Part shown: positions 22,665 to 33,653 of the stretch, one piece after another | How the letters are laid out: every line of letters begins with the position of its first letter | Numbering within the stretch: position 1 is the stretch's first letter | Source of the DNA: Austropuccinia psidii | Lineage: Eukaryota > Basidiomycota > Pucciniomycetes > Pucciniales > Sphaerophragmiaceae | Assembly: GCA_023105745.1 (NCBI GenBank) | Contig: JALGQZ010000001.1 | Coordinates: 63,003,437-63,067,436, forward strand | Reading direction: 5' to 3' | Length of the DNA stretch: 64,000 nt | Translations under genes and position numbers: made by a program | Notes under the pieces: model-generated | Database searches by the model: none | Told to the model about the DNA's origin: nothing | The model's input: the letters and a program-made list of their open reading frames with translations, nothing else

Positions 22665-23849
22665 AAGTTGAAAATAGTAAATTTCATCAGAAAAGGTGAG
22701 CTACAAGAAAAATCATCAAGAATAGAGCTTGCATGATCTAGTGAGATTCTCTTAGAAGCTTAGGAAGGACATGGCAAGCTATCAGAATTCACTCTCTTAA
22801 TGGCTGTAGCATGGATAACTCAAATGTTACTAATGATCAAAGTTAGAGCTTAAAAATGATCATTTATGATGACACACTGTATTCTTATTTTAAGTTTAGC
22901 AGTTATATAAGTGAAAAAACTGGTGAATATTAGTATATTATGATTAATAACAATAAAATTCAGAGCGTGTATCCTGTTTCAAAGCCCATGATGTCAGAAA
23001 ATGTAGAGTTACAGTGATAACTCTGAATAATGGCAAAATATTGAGATAAGAAGGCTTAATTATGATTTAATCATCACCAAACCTTAAAGGAATGATCAAT
23101 TCCAGTGGTTACAATCAGCACACATCTACTAGAGGCCTTCTGGATTCTAGAAGGGAGGATTTCACTATTAAGAGAGCTATTTTTCCTCTATTCCCCCCAT
23201 ATACATCAAGAACAATAAAAACATTAAATCAAAAGTTGATTTTTCATTATTTATATATAAATATATTATATTATTAGATACCCAAGATCATCATTTCTAT
23301 AATCACCAGCTTTGATGTTATTCACTAAATATTTTGTTGTTTTTGTTAAACTCCCTTTAAGATCTTTAATTCCACCTAAAATCAAGAATATTTGTAATTT
23401 CTTTTATTTTCCTTTTTAAATACAATTTAAATAGGCTTTATTTACATTATTTGGCCTAAAACTATCAAAAATTATTATATTAAGAGTTGAAAGTAGGTTT
23501 TTTTTCTCTTCATTATTATTTTTAATAGTTTTTTCTTTTAATATGGATAATATTTATATTGATATATAGCTTTAATATTAGTAATATTATTGCTATAAAT
23601 TGCTTTCTATTATTAAAGAACAGTTTATTATGCATTTATTGTTTGTTGGTAACAATAATAAACTGTCATAAATATATTAATTATCAAATGTTAATCTTTT
23701 TACTTTTATTATAGTATTTCATTTATTTAAATAATATAAATATATTTATGCCATAATTATAATACTTCTTTATTATTAAAGTACTTTTAATCTCATTCAG
23801 AGTACAATAAGTAAGATACTAGTATTTTTTTTGATAGCCAAACCTTACA
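22665..23849 (+). repeat. Element B 3' LTR, 5'-truncated
   Basis: Matches the 5' LTR from about 600 bp inside it (GAAATTTCAACAG...GAGCTACAAGAAAAATCATC) to the end. The terminus GCCAAACCTTACA at 23849 matches the end of the C LTRs better than B's own 5' LTR does. It contains the empty version of the MULE copy 1 target site near 23667-23690. Confidence 0.85.
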
Positions 23850-25390
23850 GTTCTTCATTCACAATACAAAACTCTTTGAATTTGGATTCTTTTTCCATAT
23901 GCAAGATGTTCCTTGCCAATCACCATGAGAAAATTGACTAAACCTAACAGAAGGGGTTCCATTTGGAAATTAGCTTGGACTCATCCTACACTGAGCTTGA
24001 GCCCTTCCTATGAAATAGGTTGGAAAAATAATTTGGATATTTTTTTGTATTCCATGCTATGAAAAGCCAATTTGATATTAAATAATACACAAAATATTCA
24101 TATTTTTCTTAATTTTATGGAATAATTAGATGGTATTATATATGAAAATTATTCCCATTGATATTTTCATTTTTCTGAAAATATTTTGTACTATAAGGAT
24201 GACCCTATAGATTTATTTTTAATTTAAACATTCATCTTTTTCTTTTGAAGGCAAAGAAAGTACAATCCCATTTTCAAAATGAAGAAAAACACCTTGCTTG
24301 ATTTTTTACTGATTATTTTCTTATTATGATATTAATTCCTATTTTTCCTTCAAATAATTACTCAAAAATATAAAATTCAGATATTTTCATACTGAAGCCT
24401 CTACTGGAGAAACTGAATTTTAAATACGTTTTTAGCTTCTTATATGGTCAAATTTAGTGGAACTTCAGAAAGAGAAAAGATAGATTTTCCATTTTTTGTC
24501 AATAAAATTCTTTATGGATAATAAAATATAAATAATTGAAACATTTTTTCATTTTCATTAGAGTTTTTTTTAATTTTCTTATTATTTTTACTTCTTTCAA
24601 TTTTCCAACTCATTTGTCTCTTCAATTAATTTTATCAATTTTGTCTGTTAGTACAACTATGATTCATCTTTTTCAAAGAGAAAGGAACAATTTACCGTTT
24701 TTCATGAAATATTTAGATCTTGTTGGAAAAGAGTATTAGAAGTTTCTCTGAATTATAGATCCTGCTACTGGAAAAAATTTAAGAAAGTAAGCATAAAATT
24801 ACAGTATAGGCAACAGAAGAGGGCACTAATGTAAAATTTTCAACAATACTTGACAATTATACAGTAGCAGCTATAACCAGGCCCATACTCCAACAAGGCT
24901 GACAGGTGTAAATCATTCTACAGTATCAGGTATTACAGGCTGACTACTGTATTTTTGAATGTAATTCCCAAAAAATATAATTCAAACCATCTTCATAAAA
25001 AATGAAATCTCAAAGGAAAAAAATATTAAAAAAATAAACCAAAATAAAAGTAATCTCAATATATATATATATATATATCACCACAAAATAATACATGGTA
25101 AAACTCAAAAAAGTCAAGTGAAACAACAGAAAACATTTTGGAGTAGCAGAAAGATAGTATTTGCTACTTTTTTGACGAAAAAGATAGAAAAAGATTAATT
25201 GTCATGATGGAGATAAATTCAGATTAATTTGCATTAATTTTTAAGTGGTACATCTTTTGTGAGGTAGTTCTATCCTTTTTGTTGAATTCTGTGTTATAAA
25301 AAAGCCTTGAAACATATTTTTGTGAGTTTTGTGGTTCTTTCTGTTTTTTTTCATCTTATTTCAAGGGCTAAGTACTAATTACTACGGTTC
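23850..25390. other. Unassigned sequence between elements B and D
   Basis: About 1.5 kb with no recognisable gene. It includes a possible MITE at 24802-24949 and an AT dinucleotide run at about 25061-25078. The frame at 24536-24739 has no motif. Confidence 0.5.
24802..24949. mobile_element. Possible small MITE with TA flanks
   Basis: 148 bp starting CAGTATAGGC and ending GGCTGACTACTG, flanked by TA on both sides. The inverted ends agree for CAGTA and then only with a gap, and TA flanks are weak evidence in AT-rich DNA. Internal CTGACAGG and TACAGTA repeats make it stand out from its surroundings. A Tc1/mariner-type MITE is one reading; chance is another. Confidence 0.25.
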
Positions 25391-25395
25391 CTGAG
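25391..25395. repeat. Target duplication CTGAG, left (element D)
   Basis: CTGAG immediately left of the 5' LTR is repeated exactly at 35492-35496, right of the 3' LTR. Confidence 0.95.
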
Positions 25396-26608
25396 TGTGA
25401 GCCTTAGAGGTAATTTCATATACCCAAAAGACCACAAATATAAAAAATAACATATTAATATAAATAAAATAAATTTATTTATATTATTAAAATAAAAATA
25501 AAAAATATAAATATAAAATTATATTAAAAATAAAAAATTAATTATAATTTAAAAATAAAATTACTTTAAATTTTGTAAATATAAAATTACATTTATACTT
25601 GAAAAATTTAAGTAAAAATGAAATTTTAACAAAATTGTGAAAAAATAAATAAATTTGGAAAAAAGTTAAATAAAATTTATTATAACTTTTTATCCAATAA
25701 ATAAGCATATAAATTTTATTTCACCATTGGATTCCTCATAAAAAATCAGGTGGGGTCACCTCTGAGTGAAATTTTTGTAACTCAACTCTAAATAAGCTTA
25801 AATTAAGTTTTTAGTATTTTCAATACAAAAGTTGAAAATCCTCAAAACCTTAATTTAATTCACATCACATGTGGTGTTAACCATCAATTTTTGTGTTAAA
25901 ATTGAGGTGTTGTGTTTAGTTTAGAAGTTATGAGGAATTAAAGTATTTTCAATTGAATTCAATTGAAATGTCAAAATGTGCGCGTGTATTACATAAGTGA
26001 ACTTTGATTTACATATGAGGTGTCAATTATTACTGTATTGTACTGTACAATTGAATTGAATTACATGTGTAAATTATAAGTATAATACATGATGAGAAAT
26101 TAAAGGAAAAATAAATTGGAAAGATTAAATTTGGGGGGGAAAAGGAACTCCAGCTCTAAGGGGGAGCTAGACCCCCAAAATCCTTGCTGACAGGCGTGGG
26201 ATGTCAAAATTCACGCAAAAGTTCATCACTTTTGGCCTGGAATTGAGTTACAGGGTCTGTGGACTCAATTGATGATGAGGTTTTGATACCAACTGGGGTA
26301 GTTTTAGCTGTTGCCAAGAGGGTAAAACTACCCTTAAGATAAAACAATCATAATAAAAACAGTTTTAACTGGTTTCTACGCCTCTGACACACATTATGAC
26401 GTGTTTTGAAGGCTCTAGGCCTGGTATTGCTATAGTAATGGCTGATTTAAGGGTCTAAAATGGCTAAAAATGGCTAAAAATGGCCTAAACCAGCCTTTTT
26501 TGGTCTAAACCAGGGTTCAATGATGCCATAATTGGCTTTTCTGTTGTCAGACTGTTTTTCACGACTGACAAGAGTAAAATTTACTTTTGGAGCAAGAGAA
26601 TTGGTGGC

Positions 26609-26616
26609 TATAAAAG
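26609..26616 (+). promoter_or_regulatory. LTR TATA box
   Basis: TATAAAAG in the context GGTGGCTATAAAAGAATG. It is conserved in the 3' LTR and recognisable in the old solo LTR. It is the best candidate for the promoter driving the genomic transcript, with initiation expected some 30 bp downstream and hence an R-U5 of roughly 600 bp. Confidence 0.65.
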
Positions 26617-26696
26617 AATGTCTTCTTTGCCCCACTTTTCTCTTCATGTTAGAATCTTTTCCTTTTATTAATTAGTTTAAAACTGTTAAACCAATC

Positions 26697-26702
26697 AATA
26701 AA
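26697..26702 (+). promoter_or_regulatory. Candidate polyadenylation signal AATAAA
   Basis: AATAAA about 85 bp downstream of the TATA box. In the 3' LTR the equivalent copy (34955-34960) would lie downstream of the expected start of R and could direct 3' end formation. AATAAA is frequent in such AT-rich DNA, so this is tentative. Confidence 0.35.
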
Positions 26703-27233
26703 AGATTCCAACCACCCTTTTTAAATCATTTTGAACCTTTTAACCACGTGAAAAAATCATTATAATCATTGTTTGTAACTCTTATAATCATTTTTACCCC
26801 TGAACCACCCCAAAAGTGAATTAAAGCATCTTTCATCACTGTAAACTTTGTCACTTTGTTTCCAAATTCACTCTGGTCACTTTTGGGCGTGTTTTTTCTT
26901 TAATATTCTTTTTAAAGACTTTGTTCTTTAATTAATTGCTTGCAGTTCTTTGCTCAATTAATTCCAATTGAAATTGCTCTTGAAGAAATTTCTTTTGTAG
27001 CCTTAAAATATCTCTTGTAGAGTATTTTTTGGATAAATTTTTATTGTTGGTAAAACAATAAATTTTTATAATATTATTGTTTTATACTAATAAAGTTATA
27101 AACAATAAAATTGGCGTGTTTTCTCTTAAAAATAATATTTCATACTATTTTTAACTGAATTTTACCTTATACAAATTTTGAGGACAGGAAAAGTACTTGA
27201 TTTTTAATCAAAGTTTCATATCCACACCTTACA

Positions 27234-27257
27234 TTTGGGGGCCCAGCCGTGATATTT
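27234..27257 (+). promoter_or_regulatory. Element D primer-binding block
   Basis: TTTGGGGGCCCAGCCGTGAT directly after the LTR, followed by ATTT. C and B carry close versions at the same place. A primer-binding site starting at TGG would begin 2 bases inside. I could not match it to a tRNA 3' end. Confidence 0.65.
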
Positions 27258-27457
27258 TACCTGTGACATATTTTTTTACTCTTTTTAAATCTTTTTTCTT
27301 ATATTGAAAAATTTAAAAACATATAAAAAATACTTATAATCCAAAAAAATCCTTAAAAAATAATTTTTTTCATATTATAAGTGAGGCTTATATTTTTATT
27401 TCTTTTTTGAAATAACCTTTTTTTTACTTAATTAATTGGCTTTTTCATTAATTTTAG
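27258..27457 (+). other. Element D leader with candidate intron
   Basis: Untranslated leader. A possible donor A/GTGAGG at 27381 and the acceptor ATTTTAG ending at 27457 would remove 77 nt. The preceding A would then join the TG of the next exon, creating an ATG. This donor is inferred only from element D. Confidence 0.35.
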
Positions 27458-28369
27458 TGTCTGACAACGTGGTAAGACAAGAAAACATTGAAACAGCCTC
27501 AACAGTAACCAGCATTATCCCTGCCAGTACTGTTAATTCTGATCATAATAGTACTGTTATTGTGACTCAAAATAATCAACCTGAACCAATATCTTCTGAA
27601 TTAATTAACTTGGATATAAGTAATACACTTCAGAAAGCCAAAAATTTGGCCAATAGTAAGTTTTTGACGTAAAAATACTATTTTAAGCCTTTTTTAACCA
27701 TAATTATGCCTTCAACCAGGTCAGGAGCCAGCTACAACCCCTCAAGCAGCTCCCAAAAAGGTCATAGACGTGATTATGGCAGACGCCAATCAGATACAGA
27801 AGGACAAGGGTCAGTAAAAGACTTCCACAACAATAAATTGTCCAATTCTGAAGCTGATGACACTATTTTACCTTCAAAAAGAGCTGACACCGCCACAAGA
27901 AGCCTCAGTGGACATTTACAAAGCCAGCCAGAAGGCTTACAACAATGCACTTCAGTACAAAGAATACCAGATCCTTGCAGATCTGTGGAGAAACTGCATG
28001 AATTCATACCTAACTGTAAGAAAATTCTTGGGCCATCCCAACACTTGCAAATTGCTCAATGGATGGCATCCATTGATGGAGAAGAAAAACATGATGCTTT
28101 TGACACTAGAATGGAGGAAAAACAACCCTCCACCAGCCAAACCAGTGCCAAAAACAGCCCCAGTGGCCAGCAGCAGCAATTCCAACGTGAAAAAGCAGCC
28201 ACAAACTCCAAACAAGGGCAAAGGGAAGGCACCAGCCCCAAAACCTTACAGCCAGGGCTACAGAATCCCAAAGATTCAGCAGGATGCCATGGAAAATGTA
28301 TTTCAGATGGCCAGAACCATGATGGAATTACAGAAGAAGGAGGAAGCCAGATTAAGGTTCCAGAAATGA
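27458..28369 (+). CDS. ORF1: inferred three-exon gene overlapping gag-pol
   Basis: Inferred exons are 27458-27655, 27720-27809 and 27882-28369, with introns of 64 and 72 nt (GTAAGT...CCAG; GTCAGT...AAAAAG). Splicing fuses the frame with [11 protein letters not shown] to [20 protein letters not shown] and then to the frame-2 stretch [15 protein letters not shown]...[18 protein letters not shown], about 258 residues if an upstream A completes the ATG. The middle is proline/lysine-rich, the C-terminus a charged helix. Elements C and B keep this frame with introns in the same places and phases, while the overlapping gag-pol frame is poorly conserved here. The stop TGA at 28367-28369 overlaps an in-frame gag-pol ATG at 28366. 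Function unknown; no transcript evidence. Confidence 0.6.
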
Positions 28370-31300
28370 TTTCTGACATATTTGATTCCATCCCAGAGTT
28401 GTATAATGCTATAAATGACGTGAAAAAACATCTTTCTGATAAAAATGACACCATTTGTTACAACATTAAAACAAACAACCTGAGTCTGTGCCAAATTAAT
28501 GAAACACTTATGTGTTTTGAAAAAGTTTTGAGAACAATTAAAAATTCCAATAATGATAATTCTTCTAACAATAAAATAAATGAACAATCTGCCATTATTA
28601 AAGAATTAACAGATAAATATTCTAAATTCAATATTGATGACATAATTGAAACAAGAATTAAACAAGCCATAAATATTATCAAGACAGATAACAAGAAAGT
28701 CCTTGATGACATTTCAAATTCATTTACTGAAGTAAAGACATATACCATTGCCTTGAAAAAGTGTTTTGATGCTTCACAAGAAGAAGTATCAAAATTATCA
28801 ATGAAATTGAATCAAGTCACTGCTGATAATACAAGACAGACAGAGTTATGGCAAGAACTTACACATAAAGAAGACATGTATAAAATTGAAGTAATAAATT
28901 TAATACAAAGCTTCCAACATGAATACAGAAATTCCCAAAGGTGTAGCAACAGTAAAATGAATGACATTGAACAATTACTGAACACCTTACCAAGAATGTC
29001 TACACCTCTAAATCAAAATGAGGGCACAAGAATTTCAAATCCACAAGTATTGGATCCTGATAATTCACAATTAAAAAATGAATTATCCACTTCTTTTCAT
29101 AACTTGGAACCATCAATGGGACAAGCACTCTTGAAAGAAGTTCCAAAACTTAAAGAATGGCCTCACTTCAGTGGTGAAGGAGAGTATGACCATATGGAAT
29201 TCATTAGAGGTATTGACATGATCAAAGAGGATTTTGAATTACCAGACAGATTGGTAACAGCCAGGTTTAACACCTTGTTTACCAGATCAGCTCACAGATG
29301 GTACATCAAAATAAGACAAGCACATGGACACCAGAGTTGGACTTGGTGGAAAACCCAAATCATCAACAAATGGGCAAATGATGCTTGGAGGTTTAAAGTT
29401 GAAACAGCCTTTGAATCTGCCAAATTTAATGCTGATAAAGACAAAGCTTTACCATGGTTTTGCCAACAAAAGGACAGATTAACAGCATTATATCCTGACA
29501 TGTCAGAATTTATGATCCATAGAAAAATTCTGAGACAATGTGGAGGTGACTTAGAGCATGCTGTCAAAAGCAGGACTACTGAACAATCTTCAGCAGAGGA
29601 TATTATCAATATACTAGAAGAAGTAACCACCAGAACCAAAATTGGTTCTAGTAGGGTGAATCTTAAAACAAGGTTTAATACACCTTGGAAAGATTCTGTG
29701 GACAAAAACCCCAAAGAAAATTCTAGTAATATCAAATATAAATCTGCAGATACAGTCAGAAAATGCCATATTTGCCAAAGCACCACCCATTTAGCCAATA
29801 CATGTCCAAAAAGGGGGAAAATCAATGAAATTGACATTGAAAAAGAACCAGATGTTGAAAAAGAAGACATAATTGAAGACAATTCAGATGATAAGTCATC
29901 CATATTCTCTGAATCTTCAAAAGATATAGAAAATATCAATGCCACTTTTGACATCATGGAATCTTATTCCCACTTACCACAATTGAGCAATGGTCAAGTT
30001 GATTTATCAAAAGTTCAAGATGCACAACTTATGAAGACAAAACCAAACAGAGGAAAAGGTTATACAGCTGGTAACTCCTGTATAACAGAAGTGGTGATTG
30101 ACAACAAACCCACCAAACTTTTGCTTGACCCAGGAGCCTTCTGCTCTTGTGTTGGAAAATCTTTTCTTAAGACTTGTGTACCAAATTTTGAAGACCAATT
30201 GTTACCAATTGATGGTATAAAATTCAACAGTGCAAGTAACCCAATGAAAGCATTAGGAATCTTTGAGACCAATGTCATATTCCCACACATAAATGGGAAT
30301 TTAAGGATCACAGTTGAATTTGTTGTTATGGAAAATTGCTCTAGTACCCATTTTATATTGGGAAATGACTATTTAATCATGTATGGGATAGATTTACATA
30401 ATAACAAAGACAGATACTTTACAATTGGAGACAATAAGCGCCAGAAATTTGCCTTTTTACCCTTTAAAAGACAAATTACAGTAAACAAAGTATCACCAGT
30501 CAACTTAGAGTTAGAGAAATTCAAGTCTGAACAGTTAAATGAGGCTGAAATAAGCCTTCATCTGACTGATAAGCAAGAAAATGAACTTTCTTCCCTTTTG
30601 TATGACCACAGAGGAGCATTTGCTACAGACAAAGAACCCCTGGGAGCAATTATTGGTCATGAAGTTGACATCATTCTTAACATTGAGAGACCTTATCCAC
30701 CACTCTTAAGAAGACCTGCTTATCCAGCAAGTCCAAAATCAAGAGAAGCTCTAGAAATTCATATCAAAGAACTTCTAGACCTTGGTGTAATAAGAAAAGT
30801 AGGCCACAATGAGGAAGTAGAAATAACTACACCAGTCATAGTGGCGTGGCATAATGGAAAATCCAGAATGGTTGGGGACTTTAGAGCTCTGAACACTTTC
30901 ACTGTTCCAGACAGATACCCAATACCAAAAATCCAAATTGCCCTTACTCAAATATCTCAAGAAGTGTATATAACCACTATGGATGCCCTTAAAGGATTCC
31001 ATCAAAATGTAGTAACACCAAGAGCAAGAAAATACTTGAGAATTATTGTTCATTGTGGAGTGTATGAATACTTAAGGATGCCCTTTGGTATCAAAAATGC
31101 ACCTTCACACTTCCAAAGAATGATGAATGAAATCTTCCCTGAAGAACTCTCAGAGGGATGGTTAATCATTTACATTGATGACATTATTATCTGTTCAAAG
31201 ACTTGGGAGGAGCACATGTACAGATTATCAAGAGTTTTGACAAAAATCCAATCAGTAAACATGAAAATCTCCTTGAAGAAATGTCATTTTGGATTTAAAG

Positions 31301-33630
31301 AACTTAAGGCACTAGGACATGTTGTATCTGGTTTGTCCCTTGGAATTGATAAAAACAAAGTTGCAGCAGTATTGTTAAAACCCATGCCTCAGAATAAGAA
31401 GGAAATTCAGTCATTCTTAGGTTTTGCAGGATATTACAGGCAACACATTAAAGACTTTGCATCCATAGCAAGACCACTTTATAAGTTGTGTGACAAAGAC
31501 ACAGTATTTGAGATGACTGTTGACAGAGTCAAAGCTTTTGAGTCTCTAAGAGAAGCATTGACCACTGCTCCACTCTTACTGATGCCAGACTTCAAATTGC
31601 CTTTCAAACTGTATATTGATGCATCAGGGGATGGACTAGGTGCTGCACTTCACCAAGTTCAGATCATAAATGACAAACCTGTAGAAGGACCAATATGTTT
31701 CATATCCAGGCAAATCAAACCAACTGAAGCCAGATATGGAGCAAGTCAAATGGAATGTCTATGCCTTGTCTGGGCCTTAGAGAAATTGAACTATTTCTTA
31801 GAGGGATGTGTTTTTGAAGTAATAACAGATTGTACAGCTGTGAAATCACTTTTGAACATGAAAACACCTAACAGACACATGCTCAGATGGCAAATAGCCA
31901 TACAAGAATACAGAGGCAATATGACTATTGTTCATAAGGATGGGAATATTCATAAGAATGCAGATGGACTAAGCAGATGGCCATTACCAAATAGCATTGA
32001 TAATCCTGCTTATGTTCCAGAAGAAGCTTCACCACAAATTCCAATAGAAGGAATAAGTGTTACAGACTTGAACACCACCTTCTTTGAAGAAGTCAGAAAT
32101 AGTTACACTCAAGATAAGAATTGTAGCATCTTATGCCAATTACTTAACAAAGACTGTAAAGACAACTCTCTAATACATGCCTTGGATGAAGTATGGAGAA
32201 AATCTTATAATGAAGGGAGATTTCACCTACTGGATGGTATAATTTACCACAGAACCAAGCACACATGTGTCATGACAGTTGTAGACAGGTCATTAATCAA
32301 TCTTGTACTGAAAGAATGCCATGATAGTCCCTTTTCAGGACATCTTTCTGAGGACAGAACAAGAGAGAAAGTAAAGACCTGCATATGGTGGCCAATGTGG
32401 CAAAAAGATGTTGCAGAATATTGCAAAACCTGTGACAGATGCCAAAAGGCAAATAAATCCACTGGCAAAAGACTTGGAAATATGATGAAAATCCAAGAAC
32501 CAAACAGACCTTGGGAAATTGTCCATATGGATTGGGTAACTGGCCTACCACCAGGAGGTGACAGGAGCTATAATGCTTGCCTAGTAATTGTGGACAGATT
32601 CAGTAAAACTCCAATCTTTTTACCATGTCACAAAGATGATACAGCCATGGATACAGCTCTTCTGATATGGAATAGAGTAGTTTCATGGACTGGGATATTT
32701 ACAAATATCATCAGTGATAGAGATCCCAAATTCACTTCAGCTCTATGGACAAATCTTCACCAATTATTTGGCACAAAACTGTCTTTCTCTACAGCCTACC
32801 ACCCACAAACTGATGGTCTGGCTGAAAGAATGATCCAAACCTTAGAGGACATGGTGAGAAGATTTTGTGCATATGGCCTTGAATTCAAAGATTGTGATGG
32901 ATTTACCCATGATTGGTGTACTCTGTTACCAGCACTGGAATTAGCATATAAAACATCAATCCATTCCAGTACCAATCAGACTCCTGCTATTTTAGAAAAA
33001 GGATGGAACCCCAAGTTACCCCAAGATTCCTTGAGGAAAGACTTAATTGAAATACATCCCACAGCTGCTAGCTTCAAAGGAATGCTAGACAAAGCTAGAA
33101 AGCATGCAGTGAGATGCATGGAGGACTCTTTTGCATATGCTAAAGACAAATGGGATAAATCTCATGCAACTCCAGATTTCAAAGTGGGGGACCTAGTTCT
33201 TGTATCCACCACTAACTTCAATAACATCAAAGGATGTAAAAAGTTAAAAGACTCCTTTGCAGGACCTTTTGTGATTAAGGCCCTCCATGGAGAAAATGCT
33301 GTTGAAGTAGAGTTATCTGAAGAACTTAGCAATAAGCACCCTACATTTCAAGTAAGCTTGATAAAGCCATACAAATCTAGTGATGCTGAGAAATTTCCCT
33401 TGAGGAATAAGATTCCCCAAGTTATACCTCCTATTGAGACATCTGGTACTAAGAAAATAACCAAAGTTCTTAAAGAAAGGAAATTAAGAACCAAGAAAGT
33501 AAGGGAATACCTTGTTAGGTACAGTGACCCAACTTGTGAAGATGAATGGTTAGAAGAGAAAGATATACCAGAAGCCACCAAACTCCTGAGGAGATTCAGA
33601 CACACTAGAAACACCAATATTACAAAGTAA
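27706..33630 (+). CDS. Gag-Pol polyprotein of element D
   Basis: 1974 codons without a stop. Residue landmarks: capsid-like domain about 485-623; zinc knuckle [14 protein letters not shown] 687-700; retropepsin active site D808-P-G, where related copies have DTG; reverse transcriptase from about 999 with YIDD at 1156-1159; RNase H acids D1305, E1350, D1375; integrase HHCC zinc finger (H1539, H1546, C1576, C1579), then D1609, D1671 and E1707 with 35 residues between the last two; C-terminal chromodomain from about 1915 ([18 protein letters not shown]). It makes and integrates new cDNA copies; the chromodomain probably guides integration to chromatin marks. The ATG at 27706 lies in a candidate ORF1 intron, and the first 220 codons are poorly conserved in related copies, so translation may start at the ATG at 28366 (1754 residues). 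Confidence 0.95.
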   Translation: MPSTRSGASYNPSSSSQKGHRRDYGRRQSDTEGQGSVKDFHNNKLSNSEADDTILPSKRADTATRSLSGHLQSQPEGLQQCTSVQRIPDPCRSVEKLHEFIPNCKKILGPSQHLQIAQWMASIDGEEKHDAFDTRMEEKQPSTSQTSAKNSPSGQQQQFQREKAATNSKQGQREGTSPKTLQPGLQNPKDSAGCHGKCISDGQNHDGITEEGGSQIKVPEMISDIFDSIPELYNAINDVKKHLSDKNDTICYNIKTNNLSLCQINETLMCFEKVLRTIKNSNNDNSSNNKINEQSAIIKELTDKYSKFNIDDIIETRIKQAINIIKTDNKKVLDDISNSFTEVKTYTIALKKCFDASQEEVSKLSMKLNQVTADNTRQTELWQELTHKEDMYKIEVINLIQSFQHEYRNSQRCSNSKMNDIEQLLNTLPRMSTPLNQNEGTRISNPQVLDPDNSQLKNELSTSFHNLEPSMGQALLKEVPKLKEWPHFSGEGEYDHMEFIRGIDMIKEDFELPDRLVTARFNTLFTRSAHRWYIKIRQAHGHQSWTWWKTQIINKWANDAWRFKVETAFESAKFNADKDKALPWFCQQKDRLTALYPDMSEFMIHRKILRQCGGDLEHAVKSRTTEQSSAEDIINILEEVTTRTKIGSSRVNLKTRFNTPWKDSVDKNPKENSSNIKYKSADTVRKCHICQSTTHLANTCPKRGKINEIDIEKEPDVEKEDIIEDNSDDKSSIFSESSKDIENINATFDIMESYSHLPQLSNGQVDLSKVQDAQLMKTKPNRGKGYTAGNSCITEVVIDNKPTKLLLDPGAFCSCVGKSFLKTCVPNFEDQLLPIDGIKFNSASNPMKALGIFETNVIFPHINGNLRITVEFVVMENCSSTHFILGNDYLIMYGIDLHNNKDRYFTIGDNKRQKFAFLPFKRQITVNKVSPVNLELEKFKSEQLNEAEISLHLTDKQENELSSLLYDHRGAFATDKEPLGAIIGHEVDIILNIERPYPPLLRRPAYPASPKSREALEIHIKELLDLGVIRKVGHNEEVEITTPVIVAWHNGKSRMVGDFRALNTFTVPDRYPIPKIQIALTQISQEVYITTMDALKGFHQNVVTPRARKYLRIIVHCGVYEYLRMPFGIKNAPSHFQRMMNEIFPEELSEGWLIIYIDDIIICSKTWEEHMYRLSRVLTKIQSVNMKISLKKCHFGFKELKALGHVVSGLSLGIDKNKVAAVLLKPMPQNKKEIQSFLGFAGYYRQHIKDFASIARPLYKLCDKDTVFEMTVDRVKAFESLREALTTAPLLLMPDFKLPFKLYIDASGDGLGAALHQVQIINDKPVEGPICFISRQIKPTEARYGASQMECLCLVWALEKLNYFLEGCVFEVITDCTAVKSLLNMKTPNRHMLRWQIAIQEYRGNMTIVHKDGNIHKNADGLSRWPLPNSIDNPAYVPEEASPQIPIEGISVTDLNTTFFEEVRNSYTQDKNCSILCQLLNKDCKDNSLIHALDEVWRKSYNEGRFHLLDGIIYHRTKHTCVMTVVDRSLINLVLKECHDSPFSGHLSEDRTREKVKTCIWWPMWQKDVAEYCKTCDRCQKANKSTGKRLGNMMKIQEPNRPWEIVHMDWVTGLPPGGDRSYNACLVIVDRFSKTPIFLPCHKDDTAMDTALLIWNRVVSWTGIFTNIISDRDPKFTSALWTNLHQLFGTKLSFSTAYHPQTDGLAERMIQTLEDMVRRFCAYGLEFKDCDGFTHDWCTLLPALELAYKTSIHSSTNQTPAILEKGWNPKLPQDSLRKDLIEIHPTAASFKGMLDKARKHAVRCMEDSFAYAKDKWDKSHATPDFKVGDLVLVSTTNFNNIKGCKKLKDSFAGPFVIKALHGENAVEVELSEELSNKHPTFQVSLIKPYKSSDAEKFPLRNKIPQVIPPIETSGTKKITKVLKERKLRTKKVREYLVRYSDPTCEDEWLEEKDIPEATKLLRRFRHTRNTNITK

Positions 33631-33641
33631 TATTCTTTTTT

Positions 33642-33653
33642 AGGGGGAGGGAA
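33642..33653 (+). promoter_or_regulatory. Polypurine tract of element D
   Basis: AGGGGGAGGGAA immediately before the 3' LTR, the expected primer for plus-strand DNA synthesis. Element C has a shorter TTAGGGAA at the same place. Confidence 0.85.

Larger units (their letters stand above)
15291..23849 (+). mobile_element. LTR retrotransposon B, truncated, with nested inserts
   Basis: Ty3/gypsy-type element on the plus strand. Order: 5' LTR (15291-18396, enlarged by a 1285-bp insertion), primer-binding block, leader holding a second 624-bp insertion, decayed ORF1 and gag, protease remnant, first residues of RT, then a direct jump at about 22665 into the interior of the 3' LTR, which ends at 23849 with CCTTACA. 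About 4 kb of pol and roughly the first 600 bp of the 3' LTR are therefore missing. Outer flanks are TCTCT and GTTCT, so no clear target duplication survives. The LTR and coding pieces are closest to element C. Confidence 0.85.
25396..27233 (+). repeat. Element D 5' LTR
   Basis: Starts TGTGAGCCTTAGAGGTAATT and ends CCACACCTTACA, 1838 bp, standard TG...CA ends. It is highly AT-rich at the start, with a more mixed region from about 26100 to 26900 that contains the presumed promoter. Differences from the 3' LTR were seen only at 25770 (A versus G at 34028) and 26064 (C versus A at 34322). Confidence 0.97.

Noticed and set aside
15286..23854. Target duplication for element B
   Set aside because: Flanks TCTCT and GTTCT differ at two of five positions; not better than chance.
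24536..24739. 67-codon frame with a hydrophobic N-terminus
   Set aside because: Short, AT-driven and without relatives or gene context.
28300..28380. Programmed ribosomal frameshift joining ORF1 to gag-pol
   Set aside because: No slippery heptamer of the X XXY YYZ type is visible near the ORF1 stop in D, C or B. Stop-start overlap or alternative splicing fits better.
29292..29957. 221-codon minus-strand frame inside gag-pol
   Set aside because: Mirror of the conserved plus-strand capsid and knuckle codons; no domain and no conservation of its own.
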